Assembly (NCBI GenBank): GCA_040394475.1
Contig: JBEBSD010000028.1
Span: forward strand, 1-64,000
From: JBEBSD01 sp040394475
GTDB taxonomy: Bacteria > Bacteroidota > Bacteroidia > Cytophagales > Spirosomataceae
Length of the DNA: 64,000 bases
Direction of reading: 5' to 3'
A model generated the notes under the pieces. That model worked only from the letters and a program-made list of their open reading frames with translations. It had not been told where the DNA came from and ran no database searches. This document shows positions 36,961-46,480 of this stretch, in pieces; position 1 is the first letter of the stretch, and every line of letters starts with the position of its first letter. The translations under genes were made by a program, and so were the position numbers.

Positions 36961-38139
36961 TCAGGGAATTACATTTATGTGCTTTCCGTCCACCCGAAAC
37001 CGGATGCCGCTGGTCTCGAGTATCTGCAGCAGACTTGAAAGCTTCGAATCCCGGGAAATCCCCCCGGTAAAGAGACGTTTGGGAATCTCACCGTCGTAGA
37101 CAATGTCTACGTCGTACCATCTGGCGATTTGCCGCATGATGTCCCTGATGTCGGCGTCCTTGAACAGGAGCTGCCCGTTCTTCCAGGCAATGGCTTCTTC
37201 CATGTCGGCCGCATCGGTCACCAGCAGCTCTCCGTTTTCTGACAAATGTGCTTGTTGGTTGGGCATAAGCAGCGCTTTAGTTCCTTTTTTGCCGGTTACC
37301 TCCACACTTCCTTCCAGCAGCGTGGTCTTCACACTTTTTTCGTCGTTGTAACTGTTGACATTGAACTGCGTCCCCAGTACACGAATAGTCTGCCTGTCGT
37401 TGACATTGACCAGGAAGGGAATTTTCCTGGTGGCATCTTCCTGGTCGCCGGATAGCGGAACGATCTCAAAAAATGCCTCTCCGGTAAGTTCCACATAGCG
37501 TTCACCCGAAATAAACCGGGTGGGATACCGCAGCGAGGACGCCGAGTTCAGCCACACCATACTCCCGTCGGGAAGACGCAGCCGGTATTGGCCGCCGCGG
37601 GGTGTGGTAATGGTATGATAGGCAACCGGTTCGTTGGGCGAGTCCAGCGTTTCATAGACTATCAGGCCTCCTTCCTTACGGATACGGATCCCCTGCCCGT
37701 CCTTTAGTATCCCGTTTTGTTGGCTGTCGAGGGAAAGCACCGAACCATCGCCGAAAGTAAGGAAGGCCTTATTCCCTCCGGGAGCAGCATCATGAACGGC
37801 CAGCGTGGTGAGCGTTCCGGTGGCGGGAGGGGAAATCCGGTCGGGTAGCAGGTAGACTCCCGTAGCAATCATAACCAACAGGACAGCGGCAGCGGCTACG
37901 GACTTCCACAACGGTAGTGACCGGGATACTACGGGTTGCAGCCTGCGGCGGATGCCGGCCAGGATTTGCCCGCGGTGAGCGTCCTCGCTTCCGGCCCTGG
38001 ATTCCGGCACATGCACAAGGACATCCTGGTCCTGGTTGTACCATTGTGCAAACTCCTCCTGCTCGGTAGCAGTAATGGTGCCGTCCAGCCATTTCCGGGC
38101 CAGTTCTTCCAGACGTTTTTCGGGATCGGTTGGTCTCAT
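36961..38139 (-). CDS. FecR-family anti-sigma factor (unit A)
   Basis: Inner-membrane anti-sigma regulator of 392 residues. The N-terminal cytoplasmic part (about 1-75) should hold the ECF sigma factor, a single membrane segment follows (SVAAAAVLLVMIATGVYLL, about 82-100), then the periplasmic FecR domain (about 150-290, with GSMVWLNSASSLRYPTRF and GEAFFEI) and a C-terminal DUF4974-like domain (about 320-392, DIRDIMRQIARWYDVDIVYD). It receives the STN-domain signal from the SusC protein encoded next and releases the sigma factor encoded before it. The gene is 153 bases upstream of susC, and that gap contains a plus-strand terminator. Confidence 0.92.
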   Translation of the reverse strand: MRPTDPEKRLEELARKWLDGTITATEQEEFAQWYNQDQDVLVHVPESRAGSEDAHRGQILAGIRRRLQPVVSRSLPLWKSVAAAAVLLVMIATGVYLLPDRISPPATGTLTTLAVHDAAPGGNKAFLTFGDGSVLSLDSQQNGILKDGQGIRIRKEGGLIVYETLDSPNEPVAYHTITTPRGGQYRLRLPDGSMVWLNSASSLRYPTRFISGERYVELTGEAFFEIVPLSGDQEDATRKIPFLVNVNDRQTIRVLGTQFNVNSYNDEKSVKTTLLEGSVEVTGKKGTKALLMPNQQAHLSENGELLVTDAADMEEAIAWKNGQLLFKDADIRDIMRQIARWYDVDIVYDGEIPKRLFTGGISRDSKLSSLLQILETSGIRFRVDGKHINVIP

Positions 38140-38229
38140 CAGGTTAGAGGTACTTTATAGATAAGTCCCTCGTGGGATACGAATCCCTTAGTCTCCTGTA
38201 AAAAAAGATGAAATTAATTCGCCGAGTCC

Positions 38230-38814
38230 TTATCTCAGCAAGAACTGCAACCATACGGCGACCAGAAGGATGTCCAGTCCGTTGCGGAGCGTTTTCAGCG
38301 CCTTTCCCAGGTGGGCTTCTACTGTTTTCTCAGAAATGCCTACCTCCTCAGCGATCCGTTTTTGAGAATAGCCCTGTTCGCGGCTCAGATGGTATACCAG
38401 TCTGCATTTTTCGGGTAAGGCTGCGACCATCACTTCGAGTCGGCGACGCAATTCCTCGAACTCCAGCCATTCCTGGGTAGCATTATCCAATATTCCCTGT
38501 GTGTGCTGCCGATGAGCCGCATACCGTCGCTGATGATCGCGCCTGGCCAGGGTCTTAATGACGCGGTACTTTACAGCGACAGCCAGGTAATTATCAAGAG
38601 AAGAAGTGAGCTCCAGCCGGTCACGCCGGTTCCAGAGCGCAACAAAGAGGTCTTGTACAATTTCCTCCGCCTCGGCAATATCGCCCCCGGTTTTGTTGGC
38701 AGCTACGACCAGCAGTTTTTTCCAATAACGATTGTAAATTGCCGTGAACGCCTCATCCTCCCCCGCTTTCATCAGGGCAACCAGTTCATGATCGTTATAC
38801 TGCTGATAGTTCAT
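38230..38814 (-). CDS. ECF sigma factor, Bacteroidetes type (unit A)
   Basis: RNA polymerase sigma-70 factor of about 194 residues with regions 2 (DEAFTAIYNRYWKKLLVVA, EEIVQDLFVALWNRRDRL) and 4 (LPEKCRLVYHLSREQGYSQ, then RIAEEVGISEKTVEAHLGKA). The start was placed on ATG 38814 (MNYQQYNDHELVAL), since upstream in-frame codons give an atypical hydrophobic leader. A short hydrophobic C-terminus follows region 4 (LLVAVWLQFLLR). It lies 90 bases before the FecR gene, its likely regulator, and should drive the susC operon at 36807. Confidence 0.92.
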   Translation of the reverse strand: MNYQQYNDHELVALMKAGEDEAFTAIYNRYWKKLLVVAANKTGGDIAEAEEIVQDLFVALWNRRDRLELTSSLDNYLAVAVKYRVIKTLARRDHQRRYAAHRQHTQGILDNATQEWLEFEELRRRLEVMVAALPEKCRLVYHLSREQGYSQKRIAEEVGISEKTVEAHLGKALKTLRNGLDILLVAVWLQFLLR

Positions 38815-38961
38815 GGATAGTTGATGCCGGGGAATGAGAATATCATTAAAAGAAAAGCAAATATAACTGAATTTATACCTTGAAAGGAAGCAGGAAAATG
38901 CTGCTATAGGTATGATTGCTGTCGCTGCTCTTATTAACGATGATCCGCTTAACGTCCGCAT

Positions 38962-39176
38962 CGGGCCGGGTGACCAGGGCGCTCAGGTCTTGGGAACTAA
39001 ATTCATCAGGGATTTTTTTTTGCGTTTTGCCAGGATTGGGGGACACCGTCCCTCCGGGACTTTTGTGGGGGATAGGTAAGCCAATAGGTCTAAATTTATT
39101 TCCGGTGACTTAAGATCGTTGGTGATACCCCTTTGCGCTCCTTCACTGTCAGACAGCGTATTCAAAGCTTTTCCGA
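38962..39176. repeat. intergenic stretch with small hairpin repeat
   Basis: Between the NPP-like gene and the sigma gene lies a short hairpin GTCCC-TCC-GGGAC (39048-39060) within a GC-rich context (GGACACCGTCCCTCCGGGAC) that looks like a dispersed intergenic repeat. No T run follows it on either strand. A minus-strand frame of 60 codons through it was not accepted as a gene. Confidence 0.4.
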
Positions 39177-40520
39177 TCAGTCAGTAACATTCGACAAAAC
39201 AGTTTGTTGCAAATTCTTTATGGCTGGCATTTCCAAATTGAGAAGTCTTGCGATAAGGGGGGCAATATCTGTTACAGACATTTTTTCAATCTTAATGCCG
39301 CTTTTTATCCCGGCGCCTTGCGCTATAAAGCCGGTCTCTATCTGCTGGAAGTCGGGGAAATGTCCATGATCTCCTCTGGTTTTTGCTTTGGGTCTTATCG
39401 CCTCCCCTTCTGTTTCCCAACCTAAGGTAGCTCCATTCTCACCTGTCAGGGCAAGATCTACCGCCGGGTCGGCTTCTGCTTTCCTCAACAGAGCTGATTT
39501 GATGACACGAAAATGCGTTTTCTCGTATGCAGATCGCGACTGCAGGAGCTCTTCGACTTTTTGAAGTGTTTTTTTATCGGATTTATCTTTCAAATGCAAA
39601 AAGGAAGATCCGGCAACGGGATAGAAAAAGGCCTTCCAGTCGCCATTTTCGACGTTATTGATCAGTCCTGCTTCTTTAAGCCATACATTCGGATGAAGGT
39701 CCTTGTCTCCGGAAACGAACCCATGATCTCCTGTCACGATAATCGTACTTGTTTCGCGGATTCCTGACGATTCCAACGCCCGTATAATAAGACCAATCGC
39801 ACGGTCTGCCTGTCTTACTGCCTCTGCGATCGGTTCTCCTTCAAGCCCATTCCCATGCTGGGCGGCATCCAGGCCCAGGAGATGAATACTTGTAAAGCCA
39901 GGGGTATGCTTTTCTATCAGGTAACTGGCGGCAGTTGCTATGTTGACGTCGATTCCTTTATTCAGAGGAGAGTAAAATAAAAAATTCATATCAGTGCCTT
40001 TCTCGTTAAATACCTTTTCTTTTATCTCCTCAATTAACCCGGATGGTCTTGAATGAGCGTAAGTACGCTCTCCGAGCTTGCCTACGTCCGGAATATTGTA
40101 ATCAACCGGTGCATCCGCAGATACAGGCCACATCACAGACACCGTAGAAAGTCCGGCTTTTCTGGCGGCTTCCCATAATGAGAGGGATTTGATGGAGCTG
40201 AACTGCCAGTAAACAGAATCGCTTCGCGTAAAGGAAACAAAAGGAGAATTGTAATAAATACCATGCTTTTCGGGAGTAGTTCCGGTCATAATAGAAATAT
40301 GATTAGGGTAGGTCATTGACGGGAATACACTTGTTACCCCTTTCGCATAAACTCCCCGGTTCATTAATCCTGCCAGGTTTTCAGCTCCCCATTGGGGGTT
40401 CAGGTAAAAGTCAGGGCGCAGACCATCTATAGTGACCAAAACTACATGACTGGTAGATTGTGACAGTGATTTAGCGGGGATAAGCAGGTATGCAAAAAAA
40501 AGAAGGCTGTAGATTTTCAT
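39177..40520 (-). CDS. alkaline phosphatase-superfamily nucleotide pyrophosphatase/phosphodiesterase
   Basis: Exported ectonucleotide pyrophosphatase/phosphodiesterase-type enzyme of about 447 residues that hydrolyses phosphodiester or pyrophosphate bonds. Start on ATG 40520 (MKIYSLLFFAYLLIPAKSLSQ), a signal peptide. Motifs of two-metal phosphodiesterases: VLVTIDGLRPDF (first metal Asp), FPSMTYPNHISIMTG (Thr nucleophile), LLGLDAAQHGNG (Asp and His), IIVTGDHGFV (Asp-His) and GDHGHFP (His). It is the last gene of the unit sigma-FecR-SusC-SusD, 134 bases after the SusD stop. It suggests that this unit handles a phosphorylated or nucleotide-linked substrate, which is inference. Confidence 0.88.
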   Translation of the reverse strand: MKIYSLLFFAYLLIPAKSLSQSTSHVVLVTIDGLRPDFYLNPQWGAENLAGLMNRGVYAKGVTSVFPSMTYPNHISIMTGTTPEKHGIYYNSPFVSFTRSDSVYWQFSSIKSLSLWEAARKAGLSTVSVMWPVSADAPVDYNIPDVGKLGERTYAHSRPSGLIEEIKEKVFNEKGTDMNFLFYSPLNKGIDVNIATAASYLIEKHTPGFTSIHLLGLDAAQHGNGLEGEPIAEAVRQADRAIGLIIRALESSGIRETSTIIVTGDHGFVSGDKDLHPNVWLKEAGLINNVENGDWKAFFYPVAGSSFLHLKDKSDKKTLQKVEELLQSRSAYEKTHFRVIKSALLRKAEADPAVDLALTGENGATLGWETEGEAIRPKAKTRGDHGHFPDFQQIETGFIAQGAGIKSGIKIEKMSVTDIAPLIARLLNLEMPAIKNLQQTVLSNVTD

Positions 40521-40598
40521 TATATAAATAACTTGAAGTAACACAACAACATTTGGGTTAACATCCCAGACTGCTTGGCTGAATCGCATAGCGGTTCA

Positions 40599-40625
40599 AG
40601 GAGGACGTCTCCCGGAAGTCCTCCT
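40599..40625 (-). other. hairpin between SusD and the phosphodiesterase gene
   Basis: Perfect 8-base arms AGGAGGAC and GTCCTCCT with an 11-base loop, plus a second hairpin ACGCGC-CCGAGA-GCGCGT at 40629-40646. There is no T run, so this may be a processing or attenuation signal that lowers expression of the distal gene instead of a full terminator. Confidence 0.4.
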
Positions 40626-40654
40626 ATACGCGCCCGAGAGCGCGTGCCAATTCA

Positions 40655-42436
40655 CTACCAGCCCGGATTTTGACCGAGCTCCGGGTTCATCAGCCTGTCG
40701 TTTTCAGGTATCGGGTAGCGATAGTGTTTCTGCTCCCATCTCCTTTCGATATTGTTGAGCCATGTGATTTCTCCATGGGTTCCCATCTTCAATTGCTGCG
40801 GATTCACCGATCCATTGGCGAGTGTGGGGCTTACATTGACATATTGTACTCCGGGGATGGGGTTGGAAGGCATGACCTGGTAGAAGCAAACATCGGGTTT
40901 CCCGTCCTCATTGAGGTCCATGGGGGTGTTCAATTCCTTCACATAAATACCATTCCATTCCTTTTCCGCGAGTTCTCCCTTTTTCCATCTTACCAGGTCA
41001 TAGAATCTGAAACCCTCGAAAATCAGTTCGATGCTCCTTTCTCTTCTTATTTCCAGCAGCGCAGGGTTTTCAATTTCCGGGAAATACTCTTTTTGCAAAT
41101 AGGTGTCTATTTGCTGCGGACGCGCATCGATACCGGCATTGATTCCTGCCCGTTTTCTGAGGGCGCCGATCGTTAAATTCCAGTCCTGGTCCGTGAGGAT
41201 GCCTAATTCTGCTTTGGCCTCTGCGTAGTTGAGAAGAACCTCTGCAAACCGGATAATTGAAACAGCATTGGTGCTAAGCACTCCGTTATCATAATAGGCG
41301 TTGTCTAAGCTCCATTTGATCGGGTGATAACCGGTGTAGGTGTAGGAGAACGAAGGAGGACTGACTTCCGTAGTTGTTCCATTGATTCTTTTGTAATCGC
41401 CCATTCGGATGGTTTGCTGAAGCCGCTTGTCTCTGTTCCTGACTTCTTGCTCGAATGGCAGCGTTTGATATCCTTCGAAATCGGTGAACGGCGAGCCATT
41501 CAATGTCAGATAGAGATTTACGAAGCTTCTTGTCAGGCTTAGTCTTCGCCCAACGGTCGCACTGGTCCACCACCAGGTCGCCTGGTGATAAATCCCCAAG
41601 CTCGAGCTGCTTACCGCAGCCAGCATAATTTCAGAGGGTACGGGTGCGTCGTTAATAAATAGCTGACGGTACGAATTTTCGGTTCCAGCCGCTTCGTAAA
41701 GAGAATGTCCGGAATCATGTATTACCTTTTCAGCGGCATCGGCGGCTTCCTTAAGCCAGAAGTCGGTGCTTTGTGACAAACCGGCATCCGTATGATATTT
41801 TCTAAAAGTACCTTCAAAGAGACAGACCCGTGATTTAAATGCATATGCGATGTGCCGGCTAATTGTTGTCCGGGTATTGTCATTGTTGTTTTTGATATTC
41901 AGGCAGGCAAAATTCAGATCGGCAAGAACAGAGTCCATTACAACTGATCTGGGCGTACGCGGGTTGTATAACGCCGGGTCTGACACATCCAGCGGCGTAT
42001 CAATCCACGGGACATCCCCGAAACGCTTTACCTTCTCAAAGTAAAACCAGGCACGAAAGAACCTGGCCAGGCCCAGGTAGTGCATTTTAGTCTCCGGACT
42101 AATAGCCGCACTGTTACAATTGGCAATAAAATAATTGATAGATCGCAGTTCACTCCAACTCCATCCCGTGCTTTCCCTGGAACTATACGATCCGGGCCGG
42201 ATAAAGTTATCAACCACCATGACGGCCGAAAAGTCTGTTAAAGCATCGCTTTGAGTTATGTTGTCGGCCGTCGGCAGAATACTGTAAAATGAGTTCGTAT
42301 AAAGAGCCAACCCACTTTCTGAGTTAAACACGGCGTCTTTGTTAAGAGTGTCTTTAGGGAGTTGATCCAGGCTCTCACAACCTGCCACTATAACAAAGAA
42401 TGAAAAGAGAACTGCTATAGAATAGATGGGTTTCAT
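40655..42436 (-). CDS. SusD/RagB-family lipoprotein (unit B)
   Basis: SusD-type lipoprotein of 593 residues starting at ATG 42436 (MKPIYSIAVLFSFFVIVAGC, lipobox VAGC, Cys about 20); an in-frame TTG three codons upstream is less likely. Characteristic parts: YLGLARFFRAWFYFEKVKRFGD, the block IRRERSIELIFEGFRFYDLV, and the ending YRYPIPENDRLMNPELGQNPGW. It starts 11 bases after the SusC stop. The next gene downstream encodes a phosphodiesterase-type enzyme. Confidence 0.92.
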   Translation of the reverse strand: MKPIYSIAVLFSFFVIVAGCESLDQLPKDTLNKDAVFNSESGLALYTNSFYSILPTADNITQSDALTDFSAVMVVDNFIRPGSYSSRESTGWSWSELRSINYFIANCNSAAISPETKMHYLGLARFFRAWFYFEKVKRFGDVPWIDTPLDVSDPALYNPRTPRSVVMDSVLADLNFACLNIKNNNDNTRTTISRHIAYAFKSRVCLFEGTFRKYHTDAGLSQSTDFWLKEAADAAEKVIHDSGHSLYEAAGTENSYRQLFINDAPVPSEIMLAAVSSSSLGIYHQATWWWTSATVGRRLSLTRSFVNLYLTLNGSPFTDFEGYQTLPFEQEVRNRDKRLQQTIRMGDYKRINGTTTEVSPPSFSYTYTGYHPIKWSLDNAYYDNGVLSTNAVSIIRFAEVLLNYAEAKAELGILTDQDWNLTIGALRKRAGINAGIDARPQQIDTYLQKEYFPEIENPALLEIRRERSIELIFEGFRFYDLVRWKKGELAEKEWNGIYVKELNTPMDLNEDGKPDVCFYQVMPSNPIPGVQYVNVSPTLANGSVNPQQLKMGTHGEITWLNNIERRWEQKHYRYPIPENDRLMNPELGQNPGW

Positions 42437-42447
42437 AAGTTTCAATC

Positions 42448-45400
42448 TTAAAAATTAATAGTAAGACCCAGGGTAAAACTCTTGAGAATGGGATAATTAT
42501 TCCCGTCTCCGTAGTTCGACGGCGTAACGACGGCGTCGGAACGATTTGCCGCATTTTCGGCATCCAGATTTCTCGTAACCCGGTAAAGGGGCGACCAGGA
42601 AAACAGGTTTTCTCCTGAGAGGAATATCTTCGCGTTGCTCATATAGACTTTGGACGTCCAACCGGAGGGGATGGTATACCCTATCTGAATGTTTTTCATA
42701 CGCAGGTACGCGATGTTTTGGAGGTATCTGGTTTGATTCTCTCCTAAGGGACGTCCACCCAGGGAGATATATCCGCGGTATCTCGGAAAATAAGCCTCAG
42801 GGTTTTCTTCAGACCAAATATTCCCAATTTGCGACGAGGGAATTTTACCGTATGGACGGGTATACTGCCCCCAGAAAATTCCTGCGTCAGGATGAGGATA
42901 CCAGTCCTGTTTACCTATTCCCTGTAAAAATGCAGAGATGAAGAAATTATTCCAGTCAGCGCCTACATTCACGCCATAGGCAAATCTTGGGCTTGAATTT
43001 CCGATGATTTTTCTGTCTCCCGGGTCATCGACACGATCAGTCCCGTTATTAATCGTGTTGTCTCCGTTAAGATCTTTAAATTTTATATCGCCAGGCAGTA
43101 ACGAGCGCGTATTAGAAGAAAAAAAGTAGCTTTGGTTGGCATGGTTGTTAATTTCATCCTGTGACTTGAAAAGCCCCTCCGTCTCGAATCCCCATATTTC
43201 CCCGATAACCTGGCCTTCGTAGTAGTCAGAGAGCCGACGTTCAGGATTATTATATTTTAGTATTTCAGATTTGTTGTCAGAAATAAACAATCTCACGGAA
43301 TATCCAAGCGGTTTCGAAAAAGCGGATCTCCTGTCGTTCCAAAGCAAAGAGAGCTCCCAGCCGTCGGTACGCAAATCTGCATAATTGCCCCTTGGAACAC
43401 TTGTACCGAAAACCGCCGGAACGGATCTCCCGACCGTGTACATGTCCACCGTTTTGCGTATATACCTGTCAAAATTGGCAATCAATCGATTGGAAGCAAG
43501 AGAAAGGTCTACGCCGAAATTCCACGTTGCGGATTTTTCCCAGGTAAGGCCTTCCGGCAGTACATTGGGATGTCCGGTAATGGGAGGGAGAGCGCCTTCT
43601 ATGATTCTGACAGAACGCCCCACAGAGAATTTTTCAAGAAATGAATAGGAAGCGATATTGCCGTTACCGAGCGCTCCATAGGAGGTTCGTAATTTTAAAC
43701 CACTTACCCGGGACGCCGGTATTTTCCAGAATGGCTCGTTCTCCAGTTTCCACCCGGCCGAAAACGAAGGAAAAAACCCAAAACGCTGATGGTTCGGAAA
43801 TTTTGAGGATCCGTCGTACCGCCCGTTCAGCTCCAGTAAATATCTATCTTTAAAGGCATAGTTGATTCGGTAAAAACCTCCCAGGATCGCCCACTGCTCC
43901 CAACCACCTGTCGTACTGATGGATTGTCCAATGGCCAGATTAATGTCTTCCGCATCTTCAAAAAGCAAGCCGTTCCGAAACATCTCGTTTTTTTTGAATG
44001 CAAAATTCTCATAATTGAGACCCAGTGTTGTCTTCAAAGCATGCACCTGACTAAAAGTCTGGTCGTATTCGGCATAGATATTTGATGCGATATAAGAATT
44101 CCTCTGATAGCTGTTTTGAAGATCATTTGTATTGGTGCCGAGGTATTCGACCACTCCCGGTATTCTGCTGTAGGGAACGGGTACCCGCCTCCTTTGTTCG
44201 TTGTCGTCTCTGTACCGGAATGTAAGGTCCCCTTTAATTTTGAGTTTATCCTGAAGAAAACTGGAAGTGAGGGAAGTAATATTCCGCAATGACCTGCTGT
44301 CGAAATCTATCCCGTTCTTTCCGTACCAGAAGTCGCCAACCGTGTAAGCAGCAGAGAAAGTCAACGTGCCGTCGGGATTAAACATCGGGGCTAAAGGATG
44401 TCCCTCGTCGGAAATATTTCGCCAGATACCGCCTTGCTCTCCTACGTTTAGAGGGTTATGATAGGCCATAGATGCAAACTCGGTATTGTTTTCTAAGGTC
44501 AGCCAGCTGGAAATATCCGCGGCAGTTTTCGCCCGGAAATTATAGAGTTTATAGTCATCGGAATTATAGCGAAACAATCCGTCTTGTTTATAATACCGGC
44601 CACTGATCAGAAAGTTAAGCTTGTCACTCCCCCCCGAAACGGAGAGGTTGTGCTCTTTTGTGGCCGAATGCTGTTTATAAAGATGTTCAAACCAGTCGGT
44701 ACTATGATAATAGACGTACCTGCCATCTTCCCCGATTTCCGTACGAGGCAAGCTGGGATCCTTTGAATGCCGCTCAATTTCAGCAAGATACGCTTGCGAA
44801 AACGGGATGGTCTTATTGATGTTCTGAGGAGTCTGCGCATAGTCGTTCCAGGCGCTCCACGACTCGTTGAACATTTTAGTATAGGTATACGCGTCATTTT
44901 CATACTGCGGAACGCTGGTGGGCTGCTTCAAACTGAAGCTCGTACTATAAGATACCCTCATACCGCTTTTTTCCGGAGTTTTGGTCGTGATCAAAATAAC
45001 TCCAAAGGCGCCGCGGGCACCATAAATGGACGCGGCTGCGGCATCTTTAAGTACAGTCACAGTTGCCACATCATTTGGGTTTAGCAAACTCGCATCCCCA
45101 ATTACTCCGTCAATCAATACAAGCGCACTGCCGCCCTGCCCTATTGAAGTGGTCCCTCTCACGTTATAGGTAGGGGATTGTGTAGGCTTCCCATCCATCA
45201 TTCTGATAGTAAGGTTGGGAATCATCCCTTGCAGACCTTGTGTAATATTAGGCATCGATCTGTTCTCCAGAACTTCGCTGGCTACCTGGTCCACCGCCCC
45301 GGTCAGATTGACTTTTTTCTGCGTCCCATACCCCACCACGACTACCTCGTCCAACGCTTTCTCGTCTGCCCTTAAAGAAATTTCAATCGATGTACGGTTT

Positions 45401-46008
45401 CCGACTGTTACTTCCTGAGAAAGATACCCCACAAACGAAAATACCAGAACGGAACTCTCATCGGGGACCTCTATCGAAAATTCTCCTGCAGCATTCGTAA
45501 TCAGCCCCTGTTGGGTACCTTTTACCAGAATACTCACACCGGGCAAACCGTCTCCTTTCTCGTCCGTCACTCTCCCCTTTACTTCTTTATTCTGTTTGTC
45601 TTCCGATACGTCAGGAAGCACATTTCCAGTTATCTCTGCTGATACGACTCGCTTCAACGATATCATCCTGTTATCGGAAACAGTAAATGCTACCGAATTC
45701 GGCTGCAGCAACTCTTTCAGTACCAACTCCAGACTTTTGTTATCTGCCTTTATATCCACTTTCTGCCGAACGTCTATCGTACTGGGGCTGTAAACGAACC
45801 GCACATCTGCCTGCTCTTCAATGATAGAAAGTACTTTTTTCATCCGCTGACCCCGTGCATCAAACGATACCTTTTTTTCAAGCACAGTTTGTCCGTTGGT
45901 TTCATGTGCGTACGAAACCCCACACCAAACAGCAAGTAAGACCAACTGGTGTACTGTTGTTTTCATAATTTTCCAGATCCACAACGGGATATGTAATTTT
46001 TTGTTCAT
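42448..46008 (-). CDS. SusC-family transporter with STN signalling domain (unit B)
   Basis: TonB-dependent transducer/transporter of 1186 residues. N-terminal signal (MKTTVHQLVLLAVWCGVSYA), STN domain (about 45-120; MKKVLSIIEEQADVRFVYSP), carboxypeptidase regulatory-like domain (about 142-222), signature LDEVVVVGYGTQKKVNLTGA, plug (TVTVLKDAAAASIYGARGAF), and barrel ending SFTLGLTINF. It starts at ATG 46008, with a second Met 14 codons later directly before the hydrophobic segment. The 472-base gap to the FecR gene contains a plus-strand terminator and a heptamer repeat array. Confidence 0.92.
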   Translation of the reverse strand: MNKKLHIPLWIWKIMKTTVHQLVLLAVWCGVSYAHETNGQTVLEKKVSFDARGQRMKKVLSIIEEQADVRFVYSPSTIDVRQKVDIKADNKSLELVLKELLQPNSVAFTVSDNRMISLKRVVSAEITGNVLPDVSEDKQNKEVKGRVTDEKGDGLPGVSILVKGTQQGLITNAAGEFSIEVPDESSVLVFSFVGYLSQEVTVGNRTSIEISLRADEKALDEVVVVGYGTQKKVNLTGAVDQVASEVLENRSMPNITQGLQGMIPNLTIRMMDGKPTQSPTYNVRGTTSIGQGGSALVLIDGVIGDASLLNPNDVATVTVLKDAAAASIYGARGAFGVILITTKTPEKSGMRVSYSTSFSLKQPTSVPQYENDAYTYTKMFNESWSAWNDYAQTPQNINKTIPFSQAYLAEIERHSKDPSLPRTEIGEDGRYVYYHSTDWFEHLYKQHSATKEHNLSVSGGSDKLNFLISGRYYKQDGLFRYNSDDYKLYNFRAKTAADISSWLTLENNTEFASMAYHNPLNVGEQGGIWRNISDEGHPLAPMFNPDGTLTFSAAYTVGDFWYGKNGIDFDSRSLRNITSLTSSFLQDKLKIKGDLTFRYRDDNEQRRRVPVPYSRIPGVVEYLGTNTNDLQNSYQRNSYIASNIYAEYDQTFSQVHALKTTLGLNYENFAFKKNEMFRNGLLFEDAEDINLAIGQSISTTGGWEQWAILGGFYRINYAFKDRYLLELNGRYDGSSKFPNHQRFGFFPSFSAGWKLENEPFWKIPASRVSGLKLRTSYGALGNGNIASYSFLEKFSVGRSVRIIEGALPPITGHPNVLPEGLTWEKSATWNFGVDLSLASNRLIANFDRYIRKTVDMYTVGRSVPAVFGTSVPRGNYADLRTDGWELSLLWNDRRSAFSKPLGYSVRLFISDNKSEILKYNNPERRLSDYYEGQVIGEIWGFETEGLFKSQDEINNHANQSYFFSSNTRSLLPGDIKFKDLNGDNTINNGTDRVDDPGDRKIIGNSSPRFAYGVNVGADWNNFFISAFLQGIGKQDWYPHPDAGIFWGQYTRPYGKIPSSQIGNIWSEENPEAYFPRYRGYISLGGRPLGENQTRYLQNIAYLRMKNIQIGYTIPSGWTSKVYMSNAKIFLSGENLFSWSPLYRVTRNLDAENAANRSDAVVTPSNYGDGNNYPILKSFTLGLTINF

Positions 46009-46009
46009 A

Positions 46010-46153
46010 GTTTAGTAACGTTTTAAGGTTTAAGGACTCTAAAAACAGGTGTACCTCATTTGAATCTGACATCGTCAGGTCATTGAAGCTCAAATTGACG
46101 TTTGAGCCGTACACGACAGACCGGTAATGTTGACGCATTGCCGGCCTTTTTTT
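46010..46153 (+). ncRNA. candidate cis-antisense small RNA between fecR and susC (unit B)
   Basis: The same layout as in unit A: a plus-strand intrinsic terminator at 46121-46153 in the susC leader region, with GTACAC 12 bases or so before the stem in both units and GTTG after the T run. A possible -7-like box TAATTTTTTG lies at about 45994-46003, inside the susC start region. The 5' end is uncertain; the RNA would be about 140 bases and antisense to the susC leader. Confidence 0.35.
46121..46153 (+). terminator. plus-strand intrinsic terminator inside a minus-strand operon (unit B)
   Basis: Stem arms CCGGTAATG (46121-46129) and CATTGCCGG (46136-46144), one G-U pair, 6-base loop, then CC and seven T on the plus strand. 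It is the positional counterpart of 36872-36904. Confidence 0.7.
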
Positions 46154-46244
46154 GTTGCAAAATCACGCAACCACTTACTTGTCAATACTTTACACACTCT
46201 CCGGCTTCTATACTGATCGCAGCCCGACTCATCGCAGCCCGACT

Positions 46245-46410
46245 GACCGCCGACTACCGATTGCCAACTACCGATTGCTGACCGCCGATAGCTGAATGCT
46301 GATTGCTGACCGCTGATAGCTGAGCCGATTGCTGATAGCTGATTGCTGACCGCCCATAGCTGATTGCTGACCGCTGACCGCCGATTGCTGAATGCCGATA
46401 GCCGACCACC
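46245..46410. repeat. degenerate heptanucleotide tandem array
   Basis: About 24 units of 7 bases, mostly GATTGCT, GACCGCC/T, GATAGCT and GAATGCT, run head to tail with one 2-base deletion (GAGCC). The array lies between the fecR gene and the susC leader of unit B. A period of 7 means every frame passes through it, so the open minus-strand frame over the array is not evidence of coding. Confidence 0.8.
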
Positions 46411-46480
46411 CGTCACTACTTCACGTCACATCCTTTCTCATACACCTGCATTTTTGTTAAAAAAAGCTTTTAACACCCTT

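Noticed and set aside
38983..39165. 60-codon minus-strand frame upstream of the phosphodiesterase end.
   Set aside because: No recognised similarity and it runs through a dispersed hairpin repeat.
46090..46416. Minus-strand frame of 108 codons upstream of susC in unit B.
   Set aside because: It consists mostly of the heptamer array, which keeps frames open, and overlaps a terminator.
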